From the NCBI GenBank assembly GCA_964454335.1, contig CAYVVT010000020.1, forward strand, positions 1 through 57,058: 57,058 nt of DNA, given 5' to 3'. The stretch's first letter is position 1; every line of letters begins with the position of its first letter. Below the pieces are notes generated by a model. The model worked only from the letters and a program-made list of their open reading frames with translations. It made no database searches and was not told the DNA's origin. The translations under genes were made by a program, and so were the position numbers. This stretch comes from CAYVVT01 sp964454335 (GTDB lineage Bacteria; Fidelibacterota; UBA8477; JABMPR01). Below are positions 8,052 to 19,800 of the stretch, piece after piece.

Positions 8052-10253
8052 ATGCAAGCCTTTATACAGGCACTATTTAAACACTATTCAACCCTGTGGT
8101 ACAAGGTCCTGGTGGCCTTGATCCTGGCTGTTATCAGTTTTTATCTGTCAGGCATCAATGCTCTGGAGGACCTCGAGTACCGCACCCTGGACTATCGATT
8201 CGCCAATGTCCAGGGTTCCAGCTATCCCGATACCAGTCTGATCATCGTTGCTATCGATAACGGCAGCCTGGATTTCTTTGAGAAAAACGGGATATACTGG
8301 CACTGGCCCCGCAGCTTTCACGGCCATCTGACAAAATTTCTCACCGATGCCGGCGCCCGCAGCATCGTATTCGATATTCTATTCGACTCGCCCGACCTCG
8401 ATCGCGCCGAGTCATATTCTGAGGAAACAGATGGCGCTTTTGCCCAGGCCATGGCCGGATCAGGTTTGGCTGTCCTGGGGGCGGAACTGAATCCCGACAG
8501 TCTGGAATTCTCCTATCTGCAAGGATCGGTGAGTCTGGAATACAACGCCGCAGGCTGGAAGGAGGCCCTGGATCCGAACGATGGCCGACTACCCATCGAC
8601 ACACTTTTCAACGCCGCCGCTTCCATCGGTCTGACAAATATCGAACCCGATATGGATGGCATCGTGCGACGCATCAGTCCACTACGGCAGGTGGGTGGCG
8701 GCTATGTGCCCTGCCTGGCCCTGGGTGCATTGCTGGAGATGCAGGGCATCAGCACCATTCGCAGCTCAGGCCGTCATATCGAGGTTGGTGATTACATTAT
8801 CCCGGTGGATGAGCGCGGCGACTATCTCATCAACTGGTACGGAGCCTGTTGCGCAGACGGGGTATTCCGTTATCTGCCGTACGCAGCGGTTATCCAATCA
8901 GCCAGTGCAATCCAGTATGGTCAGAACCCTGTGATCCCGCCATGGGTCTTCAAGGACAAGATCGTCATCATCGGGACGGATGCGTCCGGGCTCCGGGATC
9001 TGCGGCCTACGCCTATCATGCACGAGGGCATGCACCCCGGTATGGAGATCTGGGCTACAGTCCTCAGTAACTGGGTGCAGAACAACCATATAATCCATGT
9101 GCACCCCATCTATACCCTGCTGTTGACCCTGCTCCTGGCCTCCGCCGTGCTCTACAGTTTTGACCGTTTTGCTGCCTGGAAAGCATATCTGGTCCTGTTG
9201 GCCCTGACCCTGTTCCTGTTCATCCTGGTAGGGCTGCTATGGCGGGGAGATAACCGCATTTTCCTGCCTGTTGTGACCCCGGGGCTGGGTCTGGTACTCG
9301 CTTATCTTTTCGTGTTCTCGAACGAGATGCGCGAACGCGTTTTCCTGCATCAAGTCTTCGGCGCCTATGTATCCCCAGAGCTCATGGAGTTGATGATCGA
9401 AACGCATGAGATCCCAGAATTGGGCGGGGAAGATATTGAGGGAAGCGCCTTTTTCTCTGATCTGCAAGGGTTCACGACCCTTTCTGAGTCCATGGAAGCC
9501 CAGCACCTCATCGAGTTCCTGAATGAACTGTTCACAGATCTTACCGATATACTCATGACTAACAGGGGCACATTGGATAAATACGAAGGTGACGCTATCC
9601 TGGCATTCTTCGGAGCGCCATATCCTCTGGACGATCACGGCTCTCGAGCGGTAGAAGTGGCGATTGCCATGCAGGAACGTCTGGCGGAATTGCGTGAGAA
9701 ATGGACAGGAGAAGGCGACCGCTGGCCGGAGGCCGCCAGCAGACTGCAGATGCGCATCGGGATCAATTCCGGCCCCATGGTGGTGGGAAACATGGGTAGC
9801 ACTGGCCGCATGAACTATACCATGATCGGTGATACCGTCAATGTTGCTTCGCGTCTGGAACAGGCGGCCAAGCAATTCGGCATCCTGAACCACATCAGTG
9901 CGGCCACTGCACAAGACCTGCCATCCGGTATCGTGCTGCGGGACCTGGGCTGGACGCGGTTGCTGGGCAAGCAAACGGCGATCCACACCTACGAGGTACT
10001 CGGCTGGCAGGAACGCCTCAGTACGCAGGAATTATCCCTCGTGGAAGGCTGGAACGAGGTCATGGATCTGGTCCAGCACCGGGAATGGGAAGCAGCGGAA
10101 ACCAGCCTGCATCAATGCGCAGAACTGGAGACCGACTATATCGGGCGTCCAACCACGCCATCTCGTGTCTACCTGGAACAGAATCTTCCGATCTGGCGAC
10201 AGGAGAGCTATGGGGAGGACTGGCGGCCCATCATCGAGTTGCGACGGAAATAG
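8052..10253 (+). CDS. CHASE2-domain class III adenylate cyclase
   Basis: A 733-residue membrane sensor. An N-terminal helix (about 12-32) leads into a periplasmic CHASE2 domain (about 40-330, with FDILFDSPD and IGTDASGLRD), then a cluster of three membrane helices (about 345-420) and a cytoplasmic class III cyclase domain (about 455-650). Metal-binding aspartates lie in FFSDLQGFT and KYEGDAILAFFG; the transition-state region is DTVNVASRLE. The lysine in the KYEGD segment fits adenylate rather than guanylate cyclase. A short C-terminal tail follows. ATG 8052 is preferred because AAGGA is 11 bases upstream; ATG 8040 is in frame. The signal sensed is unknown. A Crp/Fnr-type protein is encoded at 32.4 kb, but no direct link is shown. 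Confidence 0.9.
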   Translation: MQAFIQALFKHYSTLWYKVLVALILAVISFYLSGINALEDLEYRTLDYRFANVQGSSYPDTSLIIVAIDNGSLDFFEKNGIYWHWPRSFHGHLTKFLTDAGARSIVFDILFDSPDLDRAESYSEETDGAFAQAMAGSGLAVLGAELNPDSLEFSYLQGSVSLEYNAAGWKEALDPNDGRLPIDTLFNAAASIGLTNIEPDMDGIVRRISPLRQVGGGYVPCLALGALLEMQGISTIRSSGRHIEVGDYIIPVDERGDYLINWYGACCADGVFRYLPYAAVIQSASAIQYGQNPVIPPWVFKDKIVIIGTDASGLRDLRPTPIMHEGMHPGMEIWATVLSNWVQNNHIIHVHPIYTLLLTLLLASAVLYSFDRFAAWKAYLVLLALTLFLFILVGLLWRGDNRIFLPVVTPGLGLVLAYLFVFSNEMRERVFLHQVFGAYVSPELMELMIETHEIPELGGEDIEGSAFFSDLQGFTTLSESMEAQHLIEFLNELFTDLTDILMTNRGTLDKYEGDAILAFFGAPYPLDDHGSRAVEVAIAMQERLAELREKWTGEGDRWPEAASRLQMRIGINSGPMVVGNMGSTGRMNYTMIGDTVNVASRLEQAAKQFGILNHISAATAQDLPSGIVLRDLGWTRLLGKQTAIHTYEVLGWQERLSTQELSLVEGWNEVMDLVQHREWEAAETSLHQCAELETDYIGRPTTPSRVYLEQNLPIWRQESYGEDWRPIIELRRK

Positions 10254-10334
10254 AATACATAAGATTAACAATCAGATGATATTGCGTTTGATATTGTAGA
10301 ATTCAATGGGTACGAAATTCAAGGGAGAGTGAAC

Positions 10335-11570
10335 ATGTTCAAAAGAGTAGTCATTCTGTGTATCCTGACGGCTTTCGTCATGGCTGATACAAAGACGATC
10401 AAACGCAAAAGGGCTACCCTGCGTGAAGGACCGGGATCCTATTACCCGGCCATCGCTGAATTGAAAGAAGGACACAAGGTCACCATCCTGTTGGATGATG
10501 AGTCCTGGCCCAAGGTGCAGTTCCAGAACCATGAGGGTTACCTGTCCAGTAAAGCCTTTATCGGTGTCACAGCCACAGCGACCGGACAATCAACCAGTAC
10601 AGATGTTTTCGCAGCCTTAGCCGGTCAGCAGCCTACAGCAGAGATCTCCCATGCAGGCGTATCAGCTGCGGTGAAGGGCTTCGCCGAGAGGTTTGGACGT
10701 CGTATGGAGAGCGATCCTGGTTTTATCTCTGAGATGTTGAATTTCAGGGTGTCACCCGGGGGTTATGAAACTTTTCGCAGCGAGACCTATGCAGGTGTCA
10801 GACCGGAAAAACTGCATCGCCGTTATGACCTGCCCAAGTTGCCGAAAGAGATCCCATTCTCATTCTCAGAGGAAGGCAGTGGTATTGCCATTGCTGCCAA
10901 ACTGGCCAGCATCGGGCTGGTGCAGGACAAGGATCTCGTGATGTATGTGAATTATGTCGGCAACCTTGTGGCCGCCGCTAGTCATATGAGTGATATCGGC
11001 TACAAGTTCTTCATCCTGGATTCGGACAAGGTGAATGGCTATGCCTGTCCCGGCGGTATCATCTTCATCACACGCGGTGCACTGGAGATCATGGACAATG
11101 AAGCCCAGCTGGCCTGTTTCCTGGGTCATGAGATCGCTCATGTGAACTACCGCCACGGAATGCAGGAGATGGAGGAGCGCAAGGAGATGCTGATCGCCGA
11201 TCAGACCTTTCAGCAGATGCGTGGGAAGATGGAGTATTCAAAGGAAACCCTTGAGCTTACCCAGCATATGGAGGATTGGGCCCTGGATGCATATGAACTC
11301 GTCTTCAATGGCCGTCTGAGCAATTATGAGGAGGAAGCCGATGAGGTCGGCGTGGTCTACGCTGCCCGGGCAGGCTATAATCCGCATGAATTGCTTGAAT
11401 TCCTGAAGAATTTCGACCGATCAAAGCGTTTTGCCACCAATGAACATTACAGCCAGGCGGAAAACCAGAAACGCATCTCCAGGGTGACGAAAATGCTCCA
11501 ATCCAGGACCTGGAAGAAGACCAAGGATTTGAAGATTCTGGTGAGTAGATTTAAGGCAAACGTGAATTGA
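10335..11570 (+). CDS. secreted M48-family metalloprotease with N-terminal SH3b domain
   Basis: A 411-residue envelope protein: a signal peptide ending near MAD, a bacterial SH3 domain (about 20-80, with RKRATLREGPGSYYPAI), then an M48 peptidase. The zinc site is HEIAH at 265-269, with the third ligand in YEEEADEVGV (about 332-336). M48 secreted proteases of the BepA/LoiP type take part in outer-membrane protein quality control; the SH3 domain probably targets it to peptidoglycan or a protein partner. ATG 10335 follows the ribosome site AAGGGAGAG; GTG 10329 is an in-frame alternative within that site. It lies 81 bases after the cyclase stop and may share its transcript. Confidence 0.9.
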   Translation: MFKRVVILCILTAFVMADTKTIKRKRATLREGPGSYYPAIAELKEGHKVTILLDDESWPKVQFQNHEGYLSSKAFIGVTATATGQSTSTDVFAALAGQQPTAEISHAGVSAAVKGFAERFGRRMESDPGFISEMLNFRVSPGGYETFRSETYAGVRPEKLHRRYDLPKLPKEIPFSFSEEGSGIAIAAKLASIGLVQDKDLVMYVNYVGNLVAAASHMSDIGYKFFILDSDKVNGYACPGGIIFITRGALEIMDNEAQLACFLGHEIAHVNYRHGMQEMEERKEMLIADQTFQQMRGKMEYSKETLELTQHMEDWALDAYELVFNGRLSNYEEEADEVGVVYAARAGYNPHELLEFLKNFDRSKRFATNEHYSQAENQKRISRVTKMLQSRTWKKTKDLKILVSRFKANVN

Positions 11571-11762
11571 TGCAGCTGACCTTCGCAGATATCATTGCGA
11601 GGGAAGGTTTCCCTGCCATACCATATCTTGAAACCGGTCTATAGTAGAGATAGGAGCAGGCTGGGAACATCCCGTGGCTAACTGCGAAGAAAATCTCGTT
11701 CCAGGTTCACGCGACTGCCACAGCGTTCAACAAATACCCCATTTGTTGACCTTCATGCAATG

Positions 11763-11806
11763 ATCCCCGGGGCAGTGAAGCCCCGAGAACTGAAAAATCG
11801 GGGGAT
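11763..11806 (+). other. structured leader upstream of the CsgG-like gene
   Basis: Hairpin CGGGGC (11768-11773), loop AGTGAA, GCCCCG (11780-11785). The flanking ATCCCC (11763-11768) can also pair with GGGGAT (11801-11806), giving an alternative outer stem. It lies about 50 bases before the start at 11856. It could be a terminator-like or regulatory element of the leader; it matches no riboswitch that I know. Confidence 0.35.
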
Positions 11807-11855
11807 TGACTTTGTATCTGAACCGATCAAACCATCACATCTAGGCGAGGGGAAT

Positions 11856-13289
11856 ATGTACCGACTGGTAAAGCGTGGCGTATTGGCTGTCCTGCTGCTA
11901 GGGACCACCCTAAACGCTCAGGATGAGGATCAGCTGGCGGTAGCTGTGCTGAACTTCCAGGGCAGAGGTATCAGCAACATGGAGGCGGAAACACTAACCG
12001 AACGATTCGCTTCCACAGTAGCTCAGATCGGGACCATGAAACTGGTTGAGCGCAACCAGATGGAAAACATACTTAAGGAGCAGAAGCTGCAGCAAAGCGG
12101 CTGTACCGATGCAGCTTGCGCTGTGGAAATCGGGAAGCTCCTGAACGTCCAGTTCCTCATCAGCGGGGCCATCGGTCGTCTGGGTAATTCGTACACCCTT
12201 GATATCAAGATGTTCAGCGTAGAGACGGGCGCTACATCCAAAGCCGTATCCGGGGAGTATCAAGGTGGTATCGAAGGACTCATCACAGAGATCGAAGTGA
12301 AGGCCTGGGAGATCATGGGACAGGAGATACCAGCTGATCTGCTGGCCAGACAGAGCGGCCTGGCAGCGAAGAAGCGGCTTGCCACAGTGGCCATCATTGA
12401 TTTTGCAGGCCGCGGTGTCAGTAATATTGAAGCACAAACCCTAACGGATCGTTTTGCCTCCACCATTACCACGATCGAGGTCATGCAGCTTATCGAGGCT
12501 GCCGAGATGGACGCCATTCTGGAAGAGATGGACTTCGAGGGATCGGAATGTTCAGATGCAGCCTGTGCAGTTGAGATCGGACAGATCCTGAACGTAGAGT
12601 ACATGATCAGTGGGTCCATCGGGAAGATCGGTGAGACCTATACCATCGATATAAAGTTGTACAACGTGGGAACCAGTGAAATGGCCAAGGCCGCTGCACA
12701 GACCTATCAAGGCGATATCGATGGACTTATCATCGAGATGGAGCTGGCGGCCTATGAGATCATGAGCCAGCAACCCCCATATGAACTGTTAACACAGCGA
12801 GGTGGTAATTTCGCATCTCCGGAGGTACCCAGGGAGCGCAAGGGTACCCTTGGCAAGCTCCTGGTTCCTGGGCTGGCGCATTTCAAGACCGATAACAAGG
12901 GTTGGGGATTCGTTTATCTCACCGCGGAGGTAGCCACATTATCGGGCTTGGCCTGGGCCAACTCATCTTATAACACGGCTGTCTCTGACCAGGATCACTA
13001 CAACGAAATGTACTCCACAACAACGGACAACGATTCCCTGATGTACCACTATCGCGACCTGATGTTCACTGCGAATGATGATGCTCAATCTTTTAACACA
13101 ATGAGGATGGCCTTTGCAGCAGCCAGCGGTGGAATATGGTTGTTCAACCTTATCCACGCCCGTGTCAGCAGCAAGAAGATGGAAGAAACGACATCCTACG
13201 ATAATCCCCGTAAATCTGATCCACATGGATTGAGTCTATCGGCTCGTCCCGGAACGGTGGAGGTGCGCTATGCAATATCGTTACCTTAG
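11856..13289 (+). CDS. envelope protein with two tandem CsgG-like domains
   Basis: A 477-residue protein with a signal peptide (to about TLNAQ). Two homologous CsgG/LpoB-like domains follow, at about 28-155 and 175-302. They share the opening VxxFxGRGxSNxEAxTLTxRFAS, a central CxDAACAVEIG and the strand ISGxIGxxG. The remainder (about 328-460) has paired hydrophobic helices beginning GTLGKLLVPGLAHF, like the C-terminal module seen in proteins annotated DUF5683. CsgG-like domains usually sit on the periplasmic face of the outer membrane and take part in export or oligomer assembly. ATG 11856 is chosen for its GAGGGG ribosome site; the frame is open further upstream. Its 3' end overlaps the cohesin-like lipoprotein by 20 bases. 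Confidence 0.8.
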   Translation: MYRLVKRGVLAVLLLGTTLNAQDEDQLAVAVLNFQGRGISNMEAETLTERFASTVAQIGTMKLVERNQMENILKEQKLQQSGCTDAACAVEIGKLLNVQFLISGAIGRLGNSYTLDIKMFSVETGATSKAVSGEYQGGIEGLITEIEVKAWEIMGQEIPADLLARQSGLAAKKRLATVAIIDFAGRGVSNIEAQTLTDRFASTITTIEVMQLIEAAEMDAILEEMDFEGSECSDAACAVEIGQILNVEYMISGSIGKIGETYTIDIKLYNVGTSEMAKAAAQTYQGDIDGLIIEMELAAYEIMSQQPPYELLTQRGGNFASPEVPRERKGTLGKLLVPGLAHFKTDNKGWGFVYLTAEVATLSGLAWANSSYNTAVSDQDHYNEMYSTTTDNDSLMYHYRDLMFTANDDAQSFNTMRMAFAAASGGIWLFNLIHARVSSKKMEETTSYDNPRKSDPHGLSLSARPGTVEVRYAISLP

Positions 13290-13836
13290 TCTACCCTTGA
13301 TATTCCTGCTGGTACTGTGTTTCTCCTGCGAGGAACCACCTCCGCCCATCGTGGATAACATCAGGGATACCCTACCAGATCCTGACAATCCGGATGACAC
13401 GGCCCGGACCGTGACACCAGCGCTCGTATTCTCTCCTGGAGAAGCGGATGGACAGTTCGGCAATGACCTGGATATCGATGCCGTTATCCTGGGGATCCAC
13501 GATCTCAGCGGCCTGCATATCGTGATGACATATAACGCTGATCTCATAGAAGTAAGGGGCATAGCTGCCGGAACGGCATTCAGTGGGACCTCATCCAGTA
13601 TGTTCATGTACAACAGTGACACGGCCGGGGTCATACACGTATTCTCGAGCTATTTGCCGGATACGATGGTGTTCTCAGTCTCAGGTTCTGAGAGTATCAC
13701 CACCCTCACCCTGAGGCCGGTGGGAGCCGGTGATGCAGTGCTATCCTATGACGAAACGCTGTGCCGCTTGGTGGATCCGGAGAACATGGAGCTCGAAATA
13801 CTCCGTTTCGAGGAGGGGGTGATCCATGTACAGTAG
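13270..13836 (+). CDS. cohesin-like domain lipoprotein
   Basis: A 188-residue lipoprotein: signal peptide with lipobox CFSC near residue 20, a proline/aspartate-rich linker (about 22-50), then a single cohesin-type beta-sandwich (about 52-188). The features are an opening LVFSPGEADGQFG, a central LSGLHIVMTYNADLIEV and a closing strand ending GVIHVQ. Cohesins bind dockerins. The next gene, whose start lies inside this one (11-base overlap), encodes a giant protein with a dockerin-like segment near its C-terminus, so a surface anchoring pair is plausible but unproven. The start codon follows GGAGG placed inside the upstream gene, consistent with translational coupling of all three genes. Confidence 0.72.
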   Translation: MQYRYLSLPLIFLLVLCFSCEEPPPPIVDNIRDTLPDPDNPDDTARTVTPALVFSPGEADGQFGNDLDIDAVILGIHDLSGLHIVMTYNADLIEVRGIAAGTAFSGTSSSMFMYNSDTAGVIHVFSSYLPDTMVFSVSGSESITTLTLRPVGAGDAVLSYDETLCRLVDPENMELEILRFEEGVIHVQ

Positions 13837-16800
13837 AATGATCATACTCCTGTTGACAGCTATCGGTCTGTTTGCGGCCGATGATCCCATCGCCTATTAC
13901 TCATTCAGCGGTAATGCCAATGATGAGAGTGGGAACGGTCTCAATGGTACCGTGACAGGTGCTGTCCTTGTAGCAGATCGTTTTGGGAGTGCAAATTCAG
14001 CCTACCAATTCGATGGAAGCAATGACAAGATTGCTATTGCCCACAATTCTACACTGAATCCCGGGAAGATCACGGTAGCTGCCTGGATGAAGTGGTCATC
14101 CTATGGCTCGGGTACCCCAACGCTGGTATCCAAGAATGGCGATCCCAATGTCTATGGATGGTATCTAGCCCTTGATGCGAGTTCAAACAAACTCAAGTCC
14201 TTTGTCAGTACCAATGGGAGCAACACCCATAACCTGACCGCTACCACCGTTCTGGATCTGAATACCTGGTATTTTACCGTCCTCACCTATGATGGTGCAG
14301 ATCAGAAGCTTTACCTGAACGCTGAGCTTGACGGGACAGATACATCACCTGTTGGCGATCTCTATACAGGAAACCAGGATTCTCTCTATATCGGATTTGG
14401 TTACCTGCTCGAGAACTTCAATGGTGATCTCGATGACGTTCGCATCTATGATCGTGCTCTGAGCGAGACGGAGATAGACTCGCTATACCACCTGAACGGC
14501 TGGAAAGCATTGACCGATCACGATGGAAATGAGTACAACACTGTGACCATCGGCGACCAGGTCTGGATGGCTGAGAACCTTAAAGTGACACACTATCGGA
14601 ATGGTGATCCCATTTCAAAGATCATGGACAACAGCTCCTGGGAAAACACGGATGAGGGTGCGTACTGTAATTTCAATAATAATGATGCGAATGCTGATAC
14701 ATACGGTAGCCTCTATAACTGGCACGCAGCGAATGACAGAAGGGAACTAGCTCCGGAAGGCTGGCGTGTCCCCACGGACGAGGATTGGAAGGACCTGGAG
14801 ATCCATATGGGGATGACCCAGACCCATGCAGATTACGAAGGGACGTGGCGAGGGTCAGATCAGGGGGGACAACTCAAGGAGACTGGGCTGGAGCATTGGG
14901 CTTCACCCAATACCGGAGCTTCCGATATGTGGAATTTCACAGCTTTGCCGACAGGTGCGAGGTTGGAAAGTGGAAGCTTTGTTTCCCAATATACTGAGAC
15001 AAGGTACTGGACGAACCGACGCTCTCAGTCTGCCTGGCACCGGAACCTGTCTAATGATGAGGATCGGATCTACAGGGGTACGTCTGATCATAACAATGGT
15101 TTTTCCATCCGCCTGATCAAAAACAATACACCCATCGTCCATAACGTCAAAACGGATGGTTCAGGGGACTTCACAAGCATCCAGGCCGCCATTGATTATG
15201 CTGAACAGGGTGATACCATTCTCATACACTCAGGCACCTATAATGAACGCATCAATTTCAACGGGAAGGATTACATCCTGGGATCCCTGTTCCTGACTAC
15301 AGGCGATACGGCCTATACCAGCCAGACCATCCTGGACGGCGCTGCCTCCGGGAGCGTGATCACCCTTGAGAACGGGGAGAACTGGTATTCCCGTATCTCC
15401 GGTTTGACGATCCGGAACGGTTACACCTCCTCGACAAATACAAGCGAATCTGGTGCCGGCCTTCGGCTGGTTAACTCCTCACCACGACTGGATCACCTTT
15501 ATATCATATCAAATAATTGCGAATCGGGTGGTTCAGGCATCTATACCCAGGGGGGAAGCCCAGTCATCGAAGATTGTATCATCAGCGGTAATGATGGCGG
15601 TTCCAGCGCAGCCTACTTCAGTGGCGGAGATGGTAACGTTCCAGTCGAAATCAATGATTGTCTTGTTGAATCTAATGGATCGAATGGGATAAGGGCTGCT
15701 TTTGCTGACATCGAGATTTCCCGTAGCAGGCTCACCGCAAATACTGCAAGCGGATTCAGTATCCAAGATGGATCCGGTCAGCTTGAGAACTGTCTCGTCG
15801 ATAACAATGAAGCATACGCGCTCTATGTAACAAGCGGATCAGGTAAGGGAGAGCTTTCGGTAATAAACAGTACGGTGGTAGACAATAATATCAATCTTGG
15901 CTACACCCAGGCTGGAATCAACCTCAATAGTGGAGCCAGTGCGACCCTCACAAATTGCATTTTCCGAAATCCTGTGGATGCAGAGATCTACCATGGCGGC
16001 GGGGATGCCTGCACGACCTCAGTGAACTACTCTCTCATTGATGGTGGTCAGTCGGGTTTCGGGTATCAATCCACTGAGGGTGTCCTGGATTGGAACGCCG
16101 GCAACATTGATGTAGATCCAGTATTCATAGATGAAGCTAACGAGGATTATCATCTGGGGGACTCGTCTCCATGCATTGGGGCAGGGACTACAACGAATGC
16201 ACCTGATCACGATCTTGAGAACAATACCAGACCGGATCCGGGTGGCAGTGATCCGGATATGGGAGCCTTTGAGAACAGCAGATCGGCACCGCTGCCACCT
16301 GAGGCACCCACGAACCTGTCTGTGCAGGAAGGCAACACTAAACTCGTACTGAACTGGGACCCAAGCACAACTGAAAGTGCCAGTGCATATTACATCTATC
16401 GCAGTACATCATCAGGATTCACTCCCACACAACCGGATGATACTCTCGCCACGGTGACAGATACCTTTTTAGTGGACACTGGAGTGATCAATGGGACGAC
16501 TTATTATTACCGGGTATCCGCAGCGGTAGGTGATATTGAGGGTGATCTGACCACTCAAACCTCAGGCACTCCAAATCCTTTACGCTGGACAGTGAAGACG
16601 GATGGATCCGGTGATCACACCAACATCCAGGCCGCCATAGATGATGCTGCTGATGGCGACACAGTCCTGGTGCATCCTGGGACCTACTATGAGAATATGA
16701 GCTTCAATGGGAAGGACATCATTGTCGCATCGCGGTATCTCACCACTGCCGATACCAGCTATTTAAGTCAGACCATCATCGACGGTCAGTCGAGTCAATC

Positions 16801-19800
16801 GGTTGTCGTCTTCAACAGCAATGAAACCTCTGCTGCCCGTCTTACGGGCTTCACACTTAGAAATGGATGGAGCGGCTCCACACCGGATCTCATCGGTGGT
16901 GGTGTATGTGTTCGCAATAGCAGCCCAAGCTTGGACCATCTCTATTTCTTGAGTAATGACGCCCAGGACCGAGGTGCCGGGATCGGGCTGGATGAAAGCA
17001 GCAGCATCATCTCTGATTGCGTTTTTTCACATAATTTTGGCAACAGCAGTTCTGCGGTGGAACTCACCGGATCCAATTCCGATGTCACCATCGAAGATTG
17101 CATTATTCAAGAGAACCAGACCAATGCCGGTGGACGCAATATCCATGTGCATTCAGGTACGCTGACTCTGACACGCTGTCAGATCGTGGATAATGAAGGA
17201 CGCGGTTTGAATATGGAGCAGGGTGCCACTGCGACAGTGACCAATTGTCTTTTCGCCAATAATAAACAACACGCCTTTTATGTGGGGAATTCCACTAGCG
17301 AACTTACTCTTGTCAATTGCACCGTTGTTGGACACGGTTATGAACAGGATGTGGCTGAAGCCGTGTTCGTCTTCCAGAATGCCACTGTCAGCGTCAAGAA
17401 CAGCATTTTCTACAACGATGATGTATCCCACGAATTCTTCCTGGACGGCGCTACTACCGGCAACACCTTGAACATCGAGTACACGAATATCCACCAGGGT
17501 CAGGCGGGGATTCAGCAAAACAACAATATCCTTAATTGGAATGCGGGCAATTTCAATGCTGATCCGCTCTTTGTGGATATGGTCAACGACGACTACAGTC
17601 TGGGGGACTATTCGCCCTGTATCGGCACCGCAACTGCCACAGGGGCTCCATCTGACGATCTAACGGGAGCCGCCCGACCTGATCCGGGTGGGAGCACTCC
17701 CGATTTGGGAGCCTATGAGAGTTCTCGATCAGCCCCGCTTGCGCCTGAGGCGCCAACCAATCTGGCGATCCACCCCAAGAACAACGAACTGATCCTGAAC
17801 TGGGAAGCCAGTACAAGCCCTTCTGTTGTGATGTACTTCATTTATCGCAGTACAACGCAGGGTTTCACGCCCACGCAACCCGCAGATACACTGGCCAGCA
17901 TCGATACAACCGAGTTCATGGACAATGATGTCTCGAATGGGACCACTTATTATTACCGGGTCTCCGCGGCCGATGTCCTTGAGAACGAGAGCACACTTTC
18001 TGCCGAGATCTCCGGAATACCCAGTCGCCAGAACTGGACCGTAGATCACGATGGCAGCGAGGACTTCACCACCATCCAGGCGGCAGTCGATGCAGCTGAT
18101 GATCTGGATACCGTCCTGGTACATCCCGGGACCTATACCGAGAATGTCGATTTCAGCGGGAAGGACCTGGTGCTTGGATCGCTCTACCTTGTCACAGCTG
18201 ATACGAGTTATCAGAGCCAGACCATCATCGACGGCGGTGGGGACGTGGGTCGCTGCGTGATGTTTGAGAATTTCGAGACATCCGCTGCCCGTCTGACAGG
18301 GTTCACACTGAAAAATGGATGGTCGCCCTTTGGAGATATCCACAGTTCTGGAGGCGGGATCAGGATAGGTAATTCCTCACCACGGCTGGATCATCTCTAC
18401 CTTGTGAGCAATACGGCCCAGACGGGTGGAGCCGGGATCAATATCAGCTCCGGGAGTCCCAGCATCACCCATTGTAGCTTCAGCGACAACGAAGCCTCTT
18501 CCCAGAGTTTCACTCTCTGCATCTCTGGTGATGATGGATCACCCATCGTCATAGAGGATTGTGAGTTGTTCTCAAACACCACCGAGTATGCAATCCGTGT
18601 TGAGAATGCCGAGGTGCAGATACGTCGCACCAGGATCAGCGACAATGACAACGCCGGGATCTACTTTGGGAATACGACAGATATACTCCTCGAGAATAGT
18701 CTCATCGATAACAATGCTTCGGTAGGTATCCGGGGGAATGGTGGTGGCACACTGGATATGCGGCATGTCACTGTAGTGGATAATAACCATATGAATAACG
18801 CGCCCACCGGTGGCATCGAGCAGTCAAACAACGCAGATGTAACCGTCATAAACTGTATCATCTCGAATGATCACGGCAGTGAGATCGACTACGGCGGGGG
18901 CTTCGGCATGGAAACAACCGTGAGTTATACATGCCTCCCCGGCGGTGAGGGGAATACCCAGACCAATAATGGAACCTTGACCTGGGGTGATGGGAATCTT
19001 GATGTCGAACCGCTCTTCACCGATGATCAGAACGATGATTATACTCTGTCGGACTACTCACCCTGTATAGGAACAGGGACAACGACCAATTCACCTGATC
19101 ATGATCTTCTGGGGAATGCTCGTCCATCACCGGGTGGATCCAATCCCGACATGGGTGCCTACGAGAGTAGTCGCTCAGCTCCACTGCCTCCTGAGGCGCC
19201 AACCAATCTGGCACTCCAGGTGGGCAACGGCTCCATCTCTGCGAACTGGGATCGCAGTGCTACACCATCTGTCATGAATTATTATGTATATCGCAGCGAA
19301 ACTCAGGGATTCTCCCCAATCCAACCTGCTGATACACTATTCAGTGTACCCGATACCTTCTTCGTGGATGAGGGGGTCGGAAATGATACAACATACTATT
19401 ACCTGATCTCGGCAGTCGATATACTCGGGCAGGAGAGCACCTTCAGCGCTGAGATCTCCGGAACACCGACACCACAGCTCTGGACCGTCAAGCATGACGG
19501 TACGGGTGATTACAACCAGCACGAGATCCAGTGGGCCATCGACGATGCCATTGTCGGGGATACCATCATCATCTATCCGGGATATTACAACCAGCGTTTC
19601 AACTACAATGGCAAAGATCTGGTCATAGGCTCACTATACCTCACCACCGGGGATACCTCCTATATCAGAACTACTGAGATTGACGGAACCAATTCCGGAC
19701 CGGTGGTGACCTTTGAGAATGGGGAGACCGCTGCGGCCGAACTGGCAGGTTTGACCCTGTACAATGGGTCCGGTCAGGGTGGTGGCGGTGTGCGCTGTCT

